64,000 nucleotides of DNA from Pseudomonadota bacterium (GTDB lineage: Bacteria > Pseudomonadota > Gammaproteobacteria > Xanthomonadales > Xanthomonadaceae). Location of the stretch: the NCBI GenBank assembly GCA_023390905.1, contig JAEWBY010000061.1, positions 1 to 64,000 on the forward strand, written 5' to 3'. Position numbers and translations under genes: made by a program. Every line of letters starts with the position of its first letter. Positions within the stretch are counted from its first letter, which is position 1. Below, one piece after another: positions 35,924-44,308 of the stretch. The notes under the pieces were generated by a model. The model did no database searches. It was not told the origin of the DNA and saw nothing but the letters and a program-made list of their open reading frames with translations.

Positions 35924-35943
35924 GCCGGGCGCTCGCGCCCGGC
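35924..35943. terminator. GC-rich hairpin between nupC-like gene and rbsK
   Basis: Perfect 8-bp stem GCCGGGCG / CGCCCGGC with loop CTCG, 10 bases after the transporter stop. There is no contiguous U-run on the minus strand (GGTTCCGTTTC), so it may be a partial terminator or an mRNA-stability hairpin rather than a strong terminator. Confidence 0.35.
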
Positions 35944-35953
35944 GCGGTGCAGA

Positions 35954-37252
35954 TCAGGTGAAGTGGGTGAGCACGCCGGCGATGGTGGCGGTCATGAAGG
36001 TGGCGATCGAGCCGCCGAGCACCGCGCGCAGGCCGAAACGGGCCAGGTCGGTGCGGCGTTCCGGCGCCAGACCGCCGATGCCGCCGATCTGGATCGCGAT
36101 GGAACTGAAGTTGGCGAAGCCGCACAGCGCATAGGTCGCGATCAGACGGCCCTCGTCGCTCAGCAGCACGCCGGGCACCTGGCCGTTCACGATGCGCGCC
36201 AGTTCGGTGTATGCCACGAATTCGTTGATGACGACCTTCTGACCGATCAGGGAACCGACCACGTTGGCGTCCGCCCACGGCGTGCCGATCACCCAGGCGA
36301 TCGGCGCGAGCACATAGCCGAGCAGGGTGGACAGGTTGGTGGGCTTGCCGAGCAGCGCTTGCAGGCCGGTCACTTCGCCGATCCAGGTCAGCGGCCAGTT
36401 GAGCAGCGCGATCAAGGCGATGAAGGCCAGCAGCATCGCGCCGATGTTCAGCGCCAGGCGCAGGCCATCGCCGGCGCCTGCGGCTGCGGCATCGATGATG
36501 TTGCTGGTGGTCTTCTCCACTTCCATCTTGACCGTGCCGCGGGTCAGCGGCGTGCCGGTTTCCGGGATCAGCAGCTTGGCGATCACCAGCGTGGCCGGCG
36601 CGGCCATGATCGAAGCGGCCAGCAGATGCTTGGCGTAGAACGCCTGCTGCACCGGATCGCTGCCGCCCAGCATGCCCACGTACGCGGCGAGCACGCCGCC
36701 GGCGATGTGCGCCATGCCGCCGATCATCATCGTGATCAGTTCCGATTCGGTCATGCGCGGGATGTACGGGCGCACGGTCAGCGGCGCTTCGGTCTGGCCG
36801 ATGAACACGCTCGCGCAGACGCTGGTGGTCTCGGCGCCGGAAACGTTCATCACCTTGGTGATCGCCCACGCCATCGCGCGCACGACCATCTGCATCACGC
36901 CCAGGTGGTACAGCACGCCCATCAGCGCGGAGAAGAAGATGATGGTCGGCAGCACCTGGAAGGCGAAGATGAAGCCCATCTTCGAGGTGTCCATCAGCCC
37001 GCCGAAGATGAAGTTGGAACCTTCGTTGACGAAGCTCAGCACCTTCACGAAGCCACGGCCCAGCCAGTCGAACGCGTCGCGGCCACCGGGCACCAGCAGG
37101 ACGACGGCGGCGAAGGCGATCTGCAGCACGATGCCGGTGGCCACCAGCCGCCAGTCCACCGCGCGGCGATTGTTCGAAAACAGCCAGGCAATGCCGAGCA
37201 GCACCGCCAGACCGAACAGGCCGAAGCCAATCCGCCCCAGAGCTTCAACCAT
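35954..37252 (-). CDS. Concentrative nucleoside transporter (NupC/CNT family)
   Basis: Inner-membrane proton- or sodium-coupled nucleoside importer of 432 residues. CNT landmarks include [40 protein letters not shown] (substrate-binding Glu), [32 protein letters not shown], and [20 protein letters not shown]. It has around ten hydrophobic helices. It heads a two-gene unit with ribokinase. The length is longer than E. coli NupC (400) but within the CNT range. Confidence 0.92.
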   Translation of the reverse strand: MVEALGRIGFGLFGLAVLLGIAWLFSNNRRAVDWRLVATGIVLQIAFAAVVLLVPGGRDAFDWLGRGFVKVLSFVNEGSNFIFGGLMDTSKMGFIFAFQVLPTIIFFSALMGVLYHLGVMQMVVRAMAWAITKVMNVSGAETTSVCASVFIGQTEAPLTVRPYIPRMTESELITMMIGGMAHIAGGVLAAYVGMLGGSDPVQQAFYAKHLLAASIMAAPATLVIAKLLIPETGTPLTRGTVKMEVEKTTSNIIDAAAAGAGDGLRLALNIGAMLLAFIALIALLNWPLTWIGEVTGLQALLGKPTNLSTLLGYVLAPIAWVIGTPWADANVVGSLIGQKVVINEFVAYTELARIVNGQVPGVLLSDEGRLIATYALCGFANFSSIAIQIGGIGGLAPERRTDLARFGLRAVLGGSIATFMTATIAGVLTHFT

Positions 37253-37344
37253 TGAATTCCCCCAGACCCGCAGTACGTCGTTCGAAAGGCGGGCAGTCTA
37301 GCAGGCCGGGGTCGCCGGCCTGCCTGAATTGTCGCGGCCGGGCC

Positions 37345-37917
37345 TCAGCCGATTCCGAACACCGCCACCCACGCGGCCAGCCCCAGGAAAACCAGCGCCG
37401 CGACCGTGCGCGCGAGCTTCAGCGGCAGCCGATCGGCGAAGCGGTGGCCCAGCCACACCACCGGCAGGTTGGCCACCAGCATGCCCAAGGTGGTGCCGGC
37501 GATGACTTCCCACAGCGGCTGGTAGCGGGTGGCGAGCAGGACCGTGGCGACCTGCGTCTTGTCACCGATTTCGGCCAGGAAGAACGCCAGCGTGGTGGCG
37601 ATGAACGCCCCGTAGGCCGGCAGTTTCTGATCGTCCTCGTCCAGCGTGTCGGGCTTGAGGGTCCACAGCGCGACGGCGAGGAAGCTGGCGGTCACCGCCC
37701 AGCGCAGGAACTCGGGCGAGAGCCAGCGCGTCAGTTCCGCGCCCAGCCAGGCCGAGATTGCATGGTTGACGAGCGTGGCCGCCAGAATGCCGCAGGCGAT
37801 CGGCCAGGGCCGGCGATAGCGCGCGGCCAGCAGCAGGGCGAGCAGTTGGGTCTTGTCGCCAATCTCGGCGACGGCGACCGTGCCGGTGGACACCAGCAGG
37901 GCTTGCAGGGACAACAT
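37345..37917 (-). CDS. TMEM165/GDT1-family (UPF0016) manganese exporter
   Basis: Small membrane protein of 190 residues built from an internal duplication. The two halves each carry the diagnostic E-x-G-D-K-[TS] motif (VAVAEIGDKTQLLALLLAA and FFLAEIGDKTQVATVLLAT) within six helices. Relatives such as Vibrio MneA export Mn2+. The gene lies behind a yybP-ykoY manganese riboswitch, which independently supports Mn efflux. The ribosome site CGGAG, ten bases before ATG 37917, abuts the long hairpin at 37931-37974, so start access is probably switched by RNA folding. Confidence 0.92.
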   Translation of the reverse strand: MLSLQALLVSTGTVAVAEIGDKTQLLALLLAARYRRPWPIACGILAATLVNHAISAWLGAELTRWLSPEFLRWAVTASFLAVALWTLKPDTLDEDDQKLPAYGAFIATTLAFFLAEIGDKTQVATVLLATRYQPLWEVIAGTTLGMLVANLPVVWLGHRFADRLPLKLARTVAALVFLGLAAWVAVFGIG

Positions 37918-37930
37918 CAGGAACTCCGGG

Positions 37931-37975
37931 CCGGGCTTCGCATGGACGCGAAGGCAAACGCACGCAGCCCGGCCT
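37931..37975 (-). other. Expression-platform hairpin of the Mn riboswitch
   Basis: GGCCGGGCT and AGCCCGGCC close a long stem-loop with inner partial pairing (TTCGC / GCGAA). Its 3' side ends beside the Shine-Dalgarno sequence of the exporter gene. The position suggests control of translation initiation or premature termination; there is no U-run. Confidence 0.5.
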
Positions 37976-37984
37976 GGGAGCGCA

Positions 37985-38097
37985 CGCCTGCCTTCGGTCT
38001 TGCCCGTCCGAAGCGGACTTCGGACCCGCGCACCATGGCTGCCGCCAAGTATGTTGATGCGCGGTACCCGCGAACGGGTGGGCTACTCCCCGGAGGA
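37985..38097 (-). promoter_or_regulatory. yybP-ykoY manganese riboswitch
   Basis: The minus strand reads GGGGAGTAGCCC (38080-38091), then ATCAACATACTTGGCGGC, then CATGGTGCGCGGG, and GGGCAAGACCGAAGGCAG (37988-38005). These are the conserved loops L1 and L3 and flanking stems of the yybP-ykoY class known from mntP and alx leaders. A TACAAT -10 on the minus strand at 38109-38114 would start the RNA at the aptamer edge. Mn2+ binding is expected to raise exporter synthesis. Confidence 0.88.
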
Positions 38098-38173
38098 AAG
38101 TGGCGCGCATTGTAGCGGACGCGTCCGGCCCGGGGCGTAAACTCTTCTCATTTGCCACCACGCGGAGTCCTGC

Positions 38174-39145
38174 ATGCACTATCGCCGCCTGGGCGCCTCC
38201 GGCCTGCAACTGTCGGCGCTGTCGTTCGGCGCGTGGCTCAATTTCGGCACGCGCATCGGCCGCGATGGCGCGCGCGAACTGCTCGCCGCCGCGTGGGACC
38301 ACGGCGTCAATTTCTTCGACAACGCGGAAAACTACGCCCACGGTGAAGCCGAACGGGTGATGGGCGAGGCGCTGCGGGATCTGCGTCTGCCGCGCGATGG
38401 CTATTGCGTATCGAGCAAGATCTGCTTCGGCAGCGATCCCGCGCCGCGTCCCACCCAGCGCGGGCTGTCGCGCAAGCATGTGATCGAGGGCTGCCATGGC
38501 GCGCTGCGGCGCCTGCAGGTCGATTACCTGGATCTGCTGTTCTGCCATCGGCCCGATCCGGACACGCCGATCGAGGAAACCGTGCGCGCGATGGATCTGC
38601 TCGTCCGCCAGGGCAAGGTGCTGTACTGGGGCACGTCCGAATGGCCGGCCGCCTCGATCCGCGAGGCCGCGCGCATCGCGCGGCAGCAGGACCTGCATGG
38701 ACCGACGATGGAGCAGCCGCAGTACAACCTGTTGCGCCGCCAGCGGGTCGAACTGGAATATGCGCCGCTGTACGCCGAACTCGGGCTCGGTACCACCACG
38801 TGGTCGCCGCTGGCCTCGGGATTGCTCACCGGCAAATACAACGAAGGCGTGGTGCCCGGCACGCGCCTGGGCCACGAAGGCCACGAAGATCTGCAACGCA
38901 CGATCCTGGGTGCCGAGCACGATCGCAGGCTGGCACGCGCGCGACGCTTCACCGCGCTGGCGGCCGAACTTGGCGAAGCGCCCGCACCGCTGGCGATCGC
39001 CTGGTGTCTGCGCAATCCCTATGTCTCCAGCGTGATCACCGGCGCCAGCCGGGTCGAACAGTTGTTGCAGAACCTGACCGCGATCGAGATCGCCGGCCGG
39101 CATGACGATGCGGTGTGGGAGCGGCTGAGCGCGGCGACGGAGTGA
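38174..39145 (+). CDS. Aldo/keto reductase (potassium-channel beta-subunit-like)
   Basis: NADPH-dependent oxidoreductase of 323 residues with an (alpha/beta)8 barrel. The tetrad Asp-Tyr-Lys-His is seen in FFDNAENYAHGEAE, CVSSKICFG and LDLLFCHRPDP. Cofactor-binding regions WSPLASGLLTGKYN and VITGASRVEQLLQNL match the Kv-beta/YghZ subgroup. It is divergent from the manganese exporter; the promoter must lie in 38115-38173 (a TAAACT -10 is possible). Substrate unknown; such enzymes often reduce methylglyoxal or other aldehydes. Confidence 0.9.
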   Translation: MHYRRLGASGLQLSALSFGAWLNFGTRIGRDGARELLAAAWDHGVNFFDNAENYAHGEAERVMGEALRDLRLPRDGYCVSSKICFGSDPAPRPTQRGLSRKHVIEGCHGALRRLQVDYLDLLFCHRPDPDTPIEETVRAMDLLVRQGKVLYWGTSEWPAASIREAARIARQQDLHGPTMEQPQYNLLRRQRVELEYAPLYAELGLGTTTWSPLASGLLTGKYNEGVVPGTRLGHEGHEDLQRTILGAEHDRRLARARRFTALAAELGEAPAPLAIAWCLRNPYVSSVITGASRVEQLLQNLTAIEIAGRHDDAVWERLSAATE

Positions 39146-39178
39146 TGCGGAGAGATCCGCCGCTGTGCCCTGGCATCT

Positions 39179-39211
39179 GCCGGAGCGGCTTCAGCAGCGA
39201 TCTCCGCTTTG
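39179..39211 (+). repeat. Degenerate REP-like element
   Basis: GCCGGAGCGGCTTCAGCAGC then GATCTCCGCTTT resembles the abundant xanthomonad interspersed repeat with core GGAGCGGCTTCAGCCGCGA, differing at one core position. It lies in the spacer after the aldo/keto reductase. Only one copy is recognised in the window. Confidence 0.45.
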
Positions 39212-39319
39212 TAGCGCGGGTGACCGTCCCCATGACTGACGGCACGTAATGACTCCCGGCACACGGGCGTCCGCATGGGGCTGCCGATACTGCGCGCTCC
39301 CCCCGGAGCGGAACACCGC

Positions 39320-40237
39320 ATGAGCCTGGCCGTCCAGACCTTCGACCTGTCGCGCCGGTTCGCCGGCGGATTCGGCGTGCATCGCCTCAACCTGCATGTT
39401 CCGGCCGGCACGATTTACGGCTTCCTCGGGCCCAATGGTGCGGGCAAGACCACGACCGTGCGCCTGCTGCTGGATCTGCTGCGGGCAGATGGCGGGCGCG
39501 TCGAACTGTTCGGCCAGCCTGTATCGCGACAGCAGCGCGGCGCGTTGTCGCAGGTGGGCGCACTGGTCGAATCGCCTTCGCTGTATCCACACCTGAGCGG
39601 ACGCCAGAACCTGGAAGTGACGCGCCGCCTGCTCGATCTGCCGCTGGCGCGCATCGATGAAGTGCTCGAACTGACCGGCCTGCGCGGATCTGCCGATCGG
39701 CGCGTGCGCGACTATTCGCTGGGCATGCGGCAACGACTGGCGCTGGCGCTGAGCCTGTTGCCCTCGCCGCGGCTGCTCGTGCTCGACGAACCGGCCAACG
39801 GGCTGGACCCGGCCGGCATCCTCGACATGCGCCGTTTGCTGCGCGAGCTGGCGCAACAGGGCATCACGATCTTCGTTTCCAGTCACCTGCTCAGCGAGAT
39901 CGAACTGATCGCCCGCCACGTCGGCGTGCTGCAGGCCGGACGATTGCGCTTTGAGGGCACGCTGGACGAACTGCGCGCGCACGCGCGGCCCAAGCTGCTG
40001 ATTCGCTGCGATGATCCCGTGCAGGCCGCCTACACGCTGGCGCAGGCCGGCGAGCGCGTCAGCGAAGTCGATGCCGAGGGGCTGAAGGTGGAGGTCGGGG
40101 ATCGCAGCGAGATCGACATCAATCGCCTGCTCGTCTCGCAACGCATCGGCGTCTCGCATCTGGCGCGCGAAACCGTGTCGCTGGAAAGCCTGTTCTTCGC
40201 GCTCACCGATGCACCGCCGCTGGAGCAGGCCGCATGA
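39320..40237 (+). CDS. ABC transporter ATP-binding protein (BcrA-like)
   Basis: Cytoplasmic ATPase subunit of 305 residues for an ABC-2 exporter. Walker A GPNGAGKTTTVRLL, signature YSLGMRQRLALALSLL and Walker B LLVLDEPANGLDPAG are intact, with the switch His in VSSHLLSEIEL. A C-terminal domain of about 80 residues follows, as in bacitracin/nisin-immunity type transporters. ATG 39320 is chosen for the GGAGCGGAA site upstream. The stop overlaps the permease ATG by four bases. The exported compound is unknown. Confidence 0.88.
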   Translation: MSLAVQTFDLSRRFAGGFGVHRLNLHVPAGTIYGFLGPNGAGKTTTVRLLLDLLRADGGRVELFGQPVSRQQRGALSQVGALVESPSLYPHLSGRQNLEVTRRLLDLPLARIDEVLELTGLRGSADRRVRDYSLGMRQRLALALSLLPSPRLLVLDEPANGLDPAGILDMRRLLRELAQQGITIFVSSHLLSEIELIARHVGVLQAGRLRFEGTLDELRAHARPKLLIRCDDPVQAAYTLAQAGERVSEVDAEGLKVEVGDRSEIDINRLLVSQRIGVSHLARETVSLESLFFALTDAPPLEQAA

Positions 40238-40995
40238 AGTTCGTGCTGCGTGCGGTGCGCGCCGAACAGGTGAAGCTGCGCGGCACGCTCGCGCTGCGGC
40301 TGTGTTTCATCGCACCGGCACTGGTGGTCGGACTGAGCGTGCTGCAACTGCTGCTGGTCGATTCCGCGCAGCCGATGCCGACACCGGAACTGGGCTGGCA
40401 GCGGTTCGCGCAGGGCGTGCTGGTGCTGTGGTCGTTCCTGATGCTGCCGCTCTACATCACCCTGCAATCGGCGCTACTCGCCGGCCTCGAACACGGCGGA
40501 CACCTGTGGAAGCATCTGCTCGCCCTGCCGGTGCCGCGCCGCGCGCACTACCTCGGCAAGGCCGTCGTGCTCGCGGCGATGGTGCTGCTGGCGATGCTCG
40601 TGCTGGTGCTGCTGATCCTGCTCGGCGGCAAGCTGCTGATGATGTCGAACAACTCACTGGGCATCGGCGGATCGCCGCCTTGGCGTTTTCTGCTGACGCG
40701 CGGATCGGCGATCTGCGCGGCGTCCTTCTTCATCATCGCGCTGCATCTGTGGATCGCGATTCGCTGGCCCAGCTTCACCGTGGCCGTGGCCAGCGGGATG
40801 ACCGCCACCGTGGCGGGATTCCTCATCGCGCAATCGGCCCGGTTCGGCCACTGGTATCCCTGGTCGATGCCGATGCAGGTGCTGGCGGGCGAGGGCGAGA
40901 AGATCGGCTTCGTCATCACCGCCGGGCTGTGTGGCGGAGTCGTCGTACTGCTGCTGGGCCTGCGGGATTTCAACCGGCGCGACATGGCGGGCTGA
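40234..40995 (+). CDS. ABC-2 type permease
   Basis: Membrane subunit of 253 residues paired with the preceding ATPase. It shows about six hydrophobic helices, for instance LVLWSFLMLPLYITLQSALL, VVLAAMVLLAMLVLVLLILL and FVITAGLCGGVVVLLLGL. The cytoplasmic motif EHGGHLWKHLLALPVPRRAH is typical of permeases in lantibiotic-immunity-like exporters. A four-base overlap couples it to the ATPase gene. It is followed after 82 bases by the iron-regulated hemP promoter; no clear terminator separates them. Confidence 0.82.
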   Translation: MKFVLRAVRAEQVKLRGTLALRLCFIAPALVVGLSVLQLLLVDSAQPMPTPELGWQRFAQGVLVLWSFLMLPLYITLQSALLAGLEHGGHLWKHLLALPVPRRAHYLGKAVVLAAMVLLAMLVLVLLILLGGKLLMMSNNSLGIGGSPPWRFLLTRGSAICAASFFIIALHLWIAIRWPSFTVAVASGMTATVAGFLIAQSARFGHWYPWSMPMQVLAGEGEKIGFVITAGLCGGVVVLLLGLRDFNRRDMAG

Positions 40996-41020
40996 GCCGC
41001 GAGGGCCAACCCATTGCCTG

Positions 41021-41048
41021 TTGACTCGACAATGAGAATCATTATCAT
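41021..41048 (+). promoter_or_regulatory. hemP promoter with Fur box
   Basis: TTGACT (41021-41026) and TATCAT (41043-41048) are separated by 16 bases. GACAATGAGAATCATTATC (41028-41046) matches the 19-base Fur consensus at 17 positions and covers the spacer and -10. Iron-loaded Fur should block this promoter, so hemP and the genes behind it are expected to be iron-starvation induced. Confidence 0.88.
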
Positions 41049-41077
41049 CTGATCCGTTCCGCCACGGAGCCTACCAG

Positions 41078-41278
41078 ATGACCGCAAACGTGACTTCCCT
41101 GCCGAACGTCGAACCGATGCCGCTGCGCGACCATCTGCCGCCGCATCCGCTGTTCGGCGATGACACGCTGGACAGCGAATCCCTGCTCAGGGGACAGCGC
41201 GAAATCCTGATCCGGCATGGCGACAAGGTGTATCGCCTGCGCCATACCAGCAACGACAAGCTCATCCTGACCAAGTAA
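41078..41278 (+). CDS. hemP: Hemin uptake protein HemP
   Basis: Small protein of 66 residues with the HemP core: SESLLRGQREILIRHGDKVY and the C-terminal RLRHTSNDKLILTK. In other proteobacteria HemP/HmuP activates or assists expression of the heme receptor gene. It starts behind GGAG, ten bases from the ATG, directly after the Fur-box promoter. It is 160 bases before the TonB receptor gene; I see no gene in that gap. Confidence 0.93.
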   Translation: MTANVTSLPNVEPMPLRDHLPPHPLFGDDTLDSESLLRGQREILIRHGDKVYRLRHTSNDKLILTK

Positions 41279-41438
41279 TCACCGCCGCCGCGACGCGTCC
41301 ACGCGCTCTCTCTCCCACGGGGGGCGCGCCGCTGCGGAGGTGCTCCACATCGATCTCTTCGCCTGGGCGCACGCCATCGGTTTTGACAACCGGCCGCCAG
41401 CCTTTCCGGGTCCACTCAACCCAAGGAATGCTGCACCG

Positions 41439-43667
41439 ATGATGCGTCCCACTGTCCTGGCCACCGCCGTGTGGCTGGCCTGCACCTGTCTGGTCCATGC
41501 GGAAACGCCGATGACGACCGCCGAATCGACCCCGGTCAATGAACTGGAGCGCCTGCAGGTCACCGCCACGCGCAGCGAGCGCGGGATCGCCGACGTACCC
41601 AACACCGTCGGCGTGATCGATCGCGAACAACTGGACGAACACCTGACCCGCGACATCCGCGAACTGGTGCGCTACGAACCGGGCGTCACGGTGACATCGA
41701 GCTTCGGCCGCTTCGGCCATGGCGGATTCCGCATCCGCGGCCTGGATGGAAATCGCGTGCGCATCCAGACCGATGGCATCGCCGTATCCGACGCGTTCTC
41801 GATCGGCAGCTTCTCCAACGCCAACCGCAACTTCGTCGATCTCGACACGCTCAAGCAGGTGGAAATCGTGCGCGGGCCCGCCAGTTCGCTGTACGGATCC
41901 GATGCCCTCGGCGGCGTGGTGTCCTTCATCACCAAGGATCCGTCGGACTATCTGCGCCAGGGCAAGGGCAGCTACTTCGGTCTCAAGCTCGGCTATGACG
42001 GCAGTTGGAACGGCCTGTTCGGCGGGGCGACCGCGGCGTTCGGCGGCGAGCGCTGGAGCGGACTGGTGGCAATCAGCCATCGGCAGGGGCAGGAACCGGA
42101 AAACATGGGCCAAATCGGCGGCATCGGCGCGCGCCGGACGCGGCCCAATCCGCAGGAACGTGATGGCCGCAGCCTGCTGGGGAAGCTTGCGTTCGCGCCG
42201 GACGCGAACCAGCGTTTCACCCTGACGGTGGAAGGCAACGAGGACGACGCCGATACCGATCTGCTGACCCAGCAGGGCGTGCAGGCGTTGACCGGCGCCA
42301 ACAACACCGCGGTCATCGCGCGCGATCATCAGAGCCGCGCACGCGTTTCGTTCGCGCATGAATGGACCAACCTGCAATCGGCTCTGGCCGATCATCTGGA
42401 TTGGCAGATCTATCGCCAGGACAGCCAGACCACGCAATACACGCGGGAAGATCGCATCTATTCGCCGGCGGCTTCGCTGCGCGATATCCGCGAGCGCGCG
42501 TTCGATTTCGATCAGCGCATGTACGGCGTGCAGGCCAACGTCTTCAAGCGCGTGGAGGCCGGCCGCGCGGTGCATGAACTCGCCTACGGGCTGGATGTAT
42601 CGCGCAGCGAAACCCGGCAGAAGCGCGATGGACTGCGTACCTTCCTCGCCACCGGCGCGAGCACGCCGGTGATGTCGCCGGATACGTTCCCGGTGCGCGA
42701 TTTCCCGATCAGCCGTACCACCGTGGCGGCGCTGTATGCCCAGGACGAGATCAGCCTGATCGACGGCCGGTTGCGGCTGGTGCCGGGCGTTCGCGTGGAC
42801 CACTACAGGCTCAAGCCGAAGGTCGACAACATCTTCGCCGAGGACAATCCGGGCGTAGTGGTGGCCGATATCACCGAGACCCGCGCGTCGCCGAAATTCG
42901 GCGTGGTGTGGCACTTCAATGACGACTGGTCGCTGTTCGGCAGCTATGCGCACGGCTTCCGCTCGCCGCCGTACAACGACGTCAACATCGGCTTCACCAA
43001 TGTGCAGTTCGGATACACGGCGATCGCCAATCCGGATCTGAAGCCGGAAACCAGCGACGGCGTGGAACTGGGCGTGCGCTTTTCCGGCGAGGCGGCCTAC
43101 GCCAGCCTCAGCGGCTATTACAACCGGTATGAGGATTTCATCGAATCGATGCGCTACATCGGCGACAACGCCCAGGGCCTGATGGTCTACCAGTCGCAGA
43201 ACGTGGACGAGGCGGAGATTTATGGCGTCGAAGCCAAGGCGGGCGTGGAATTCGGCGTGCTGTCCGAGACGCTCGAAGGCTGGTCGCTGCGTGGCGCGGC
43301 GGCGTGGTCGCGTGGCAAGGATCGCACCGACGGCAGTTGGCTCAGCAGCGTGGATCCGCTGACCGCCACAATCGGCCTGGCCTACGATCGCGAACGCTGG
43401 GGCACGGAACTGGCGGGACGATTCGTCCGCCAGCACGAACACATCGCGCAGAACCTCTACAACCCCGGCAGCTACGCGGTGCTGGATGCGTACGCGCACT
43501 GGAACTTCGCGCCGGGCGCCACATTCAACCTCGGGGTGATGAACCTGGCCGACCGCCGCTACTTCGACACGGGCGATCTGCCGCAGATCGCCGCCACCAG
43601 CGCCACGCTCGATCGCTACAGCGCGCCCGGACGCAGCGTGTCCGCCAGCGTGGCGGTGAGTTGGTAG
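41439..43667 (+). CDS. TonB-dependent heme/hemoglobin receptor
   Basis: Outer-membrane heme receptor of 742 residues. Signal peptide MMRPTVLATAVWLACTCLVHA. The TonB-box region (ELERLQVTATRS) leads into the plug domain (TVGVIDREQLDEHLTRDIRE, VEIVRGPASSLYGSDALGGV). The 22-strand barrel contains the heme-receptor region SPPYNDVNIGF, with a FRAP-like AHGFRSPPYN and an NPDLKPE-type ANPDLKPETSDG. It ends VSASVAVSW with a terminal aromatic. AAGGA lies upstream of ATG 41439. It belongs to the TonB-hemoglobin/transferrin/lactoferrin receptor group and is the second gene of the Fur-controlled unit. Confidence 0.92.
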   Translation: MMRPTVLATAVWLACTCLVHAETPMTTAESTPVNELERLQVTATRSERGIADVPNTVGVIDREQLDEHLTRDIRELVRYEPGVTVTSSFGRFGHGGFRIRGLDGNRVRIQTDGIAVSDAFSIGSFSNANRNFVDLDTLKQVEIVRGPASSLYGSDALGGVVSFITKDPSDYLRQGKGSYFGLKLGYDGSWNGLFGGATAAFGGERWSGLVAISHRQGQEPENMGQIGGIGARRTRPNPQERDGRSLLGKLAFAPDANQRFTLTVEGNEDDADTDLLTQQGVQALTGANNTAVIARDHQSRARVSFAHEWTNLQSALADHLDWQIYRQDSQTTQYTREDRIYSPAASLRDIRERAFDFDQRMYGVQANVFKRVEAGRAVHELAYGLDVSRSETRQKRDGLRTFLATGASTPVMSPDTFPVRDFPISRTTVAALYAQDEISLIDGRLRLVPGVRVDHYRLKPKVDNIFAEDNPGVVVADITETRASPKFGVVWHFNDDWSLFGSYAHGFRSPPYNDVNIGFTNVQFGYTAIANPDLKPETSDGVELGVRFSGEAAYASLSGYYNRYEDFIESMRYIGDNAQGLMVYQSQNVDEAEIYGVEAKAGVEFGVLSETLEGWSLRGAAAWSRGKDRTDGSWLSSVDPLTATIGLAYDRERWGTELAGRFVRQHEHIAQNLYNPGSYAVLDAYAHWNFAPGATFNLGVMNLADRRYFDTGDLPQIAATSATLDRYSAPGRSVSASVAVSW

Positions 43668-43669
43668 CG

Positions 43670-44308
43670 ATGGGCGCACGCGCGCTGCCGATGGATCACG
43701 CCGCGTTCGCGCCCGTGCGCGTGGACGCCTTGCCGGACCCGCGGCAGTTGGCCGCGCTGGGTCCGGTGCTGTGCCTGCATCGCGCCGAGGACGGCGCGGA
43801 ACTGTCGGGCTGGCAGCAGGCCGTGCGCGTGGAAGCGCGCACCGGTCTGGACAGCGACGGCGTGCGCGAGGCGCTGCTTTTTTTCGACGCAACGGGCCGC
43901 TGCGGCTGGCAGATCCATTTGTTGCCCGACAGCGATTTCTTCGCATGGGAAACGTTGCTGGCGCGGCTGCCGCGACAGGCCCGCACCGAATCGGCCGCCG
44001 GCGTGGGCGAGCGGCTGTGGCGGCGTCTGGCCGGGCGGCTGCGCGGCGATCACTGGCGCGCCACCAGCCTGCGCCTGCACGCATGGATGCAGGATGGGCG
44101 CTGCCTGCTCGCGGCCAGTCCGGCGTGGGTGTCGGTGCTCGGCGTGGCGACCGCGCGCGCCATCGCGCACGCCGAAGGCGCCGATGCCGATGCGCTCGGT
44201 GACGCGTGTTGCTGCGCGCGCCATGCGGCCACACCTGCGGAACCGGCACGGGATGTGTACGCCGGGACCGTGGTCCATCTGGGAATTTCCGGGAGAGATA
44301 GCGTATGA
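43670..44308 (+). CDS. Uncharacterised heme-locus protein
   Basis: Protein of 212 residues without a confident family. It begins 2 bases after the receptor stop and overlaps the next gene by four bases, so it belongs to the heme operon. There is no signal peptide. Notable features are an aromatic stretch (LLFFDATGRCGWQIHLLPDS), and a C-terminal cysteine-histidine cluster (ALGDACCCARHAATPAEPA) suitable for metal or heme contact. Its position matches that of cytosolic heme-handling proteins (HmuS/HemX-like) in other operons, but sequence resemblance to them is not evident to me. Function unassigned. Confidence 0.7.
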   Translation: MGARALPMDHAAFAPVRVDALPDPRQLAALGPVLCLHRAEDGAELSGWQQAVRVEARTGLDSDGVREALLFFDATGRCGWQIHLLPDSDFFAWETLLARLPRQARTESAAGVGERLWRRLAGRLRGDHWRATSLRLHAWMQDGRCLLAASPAWVSVLGVATARAIAHAEGADADALGDACCCARHAATPAEPARDVYAGTVVHLGISGRDSV

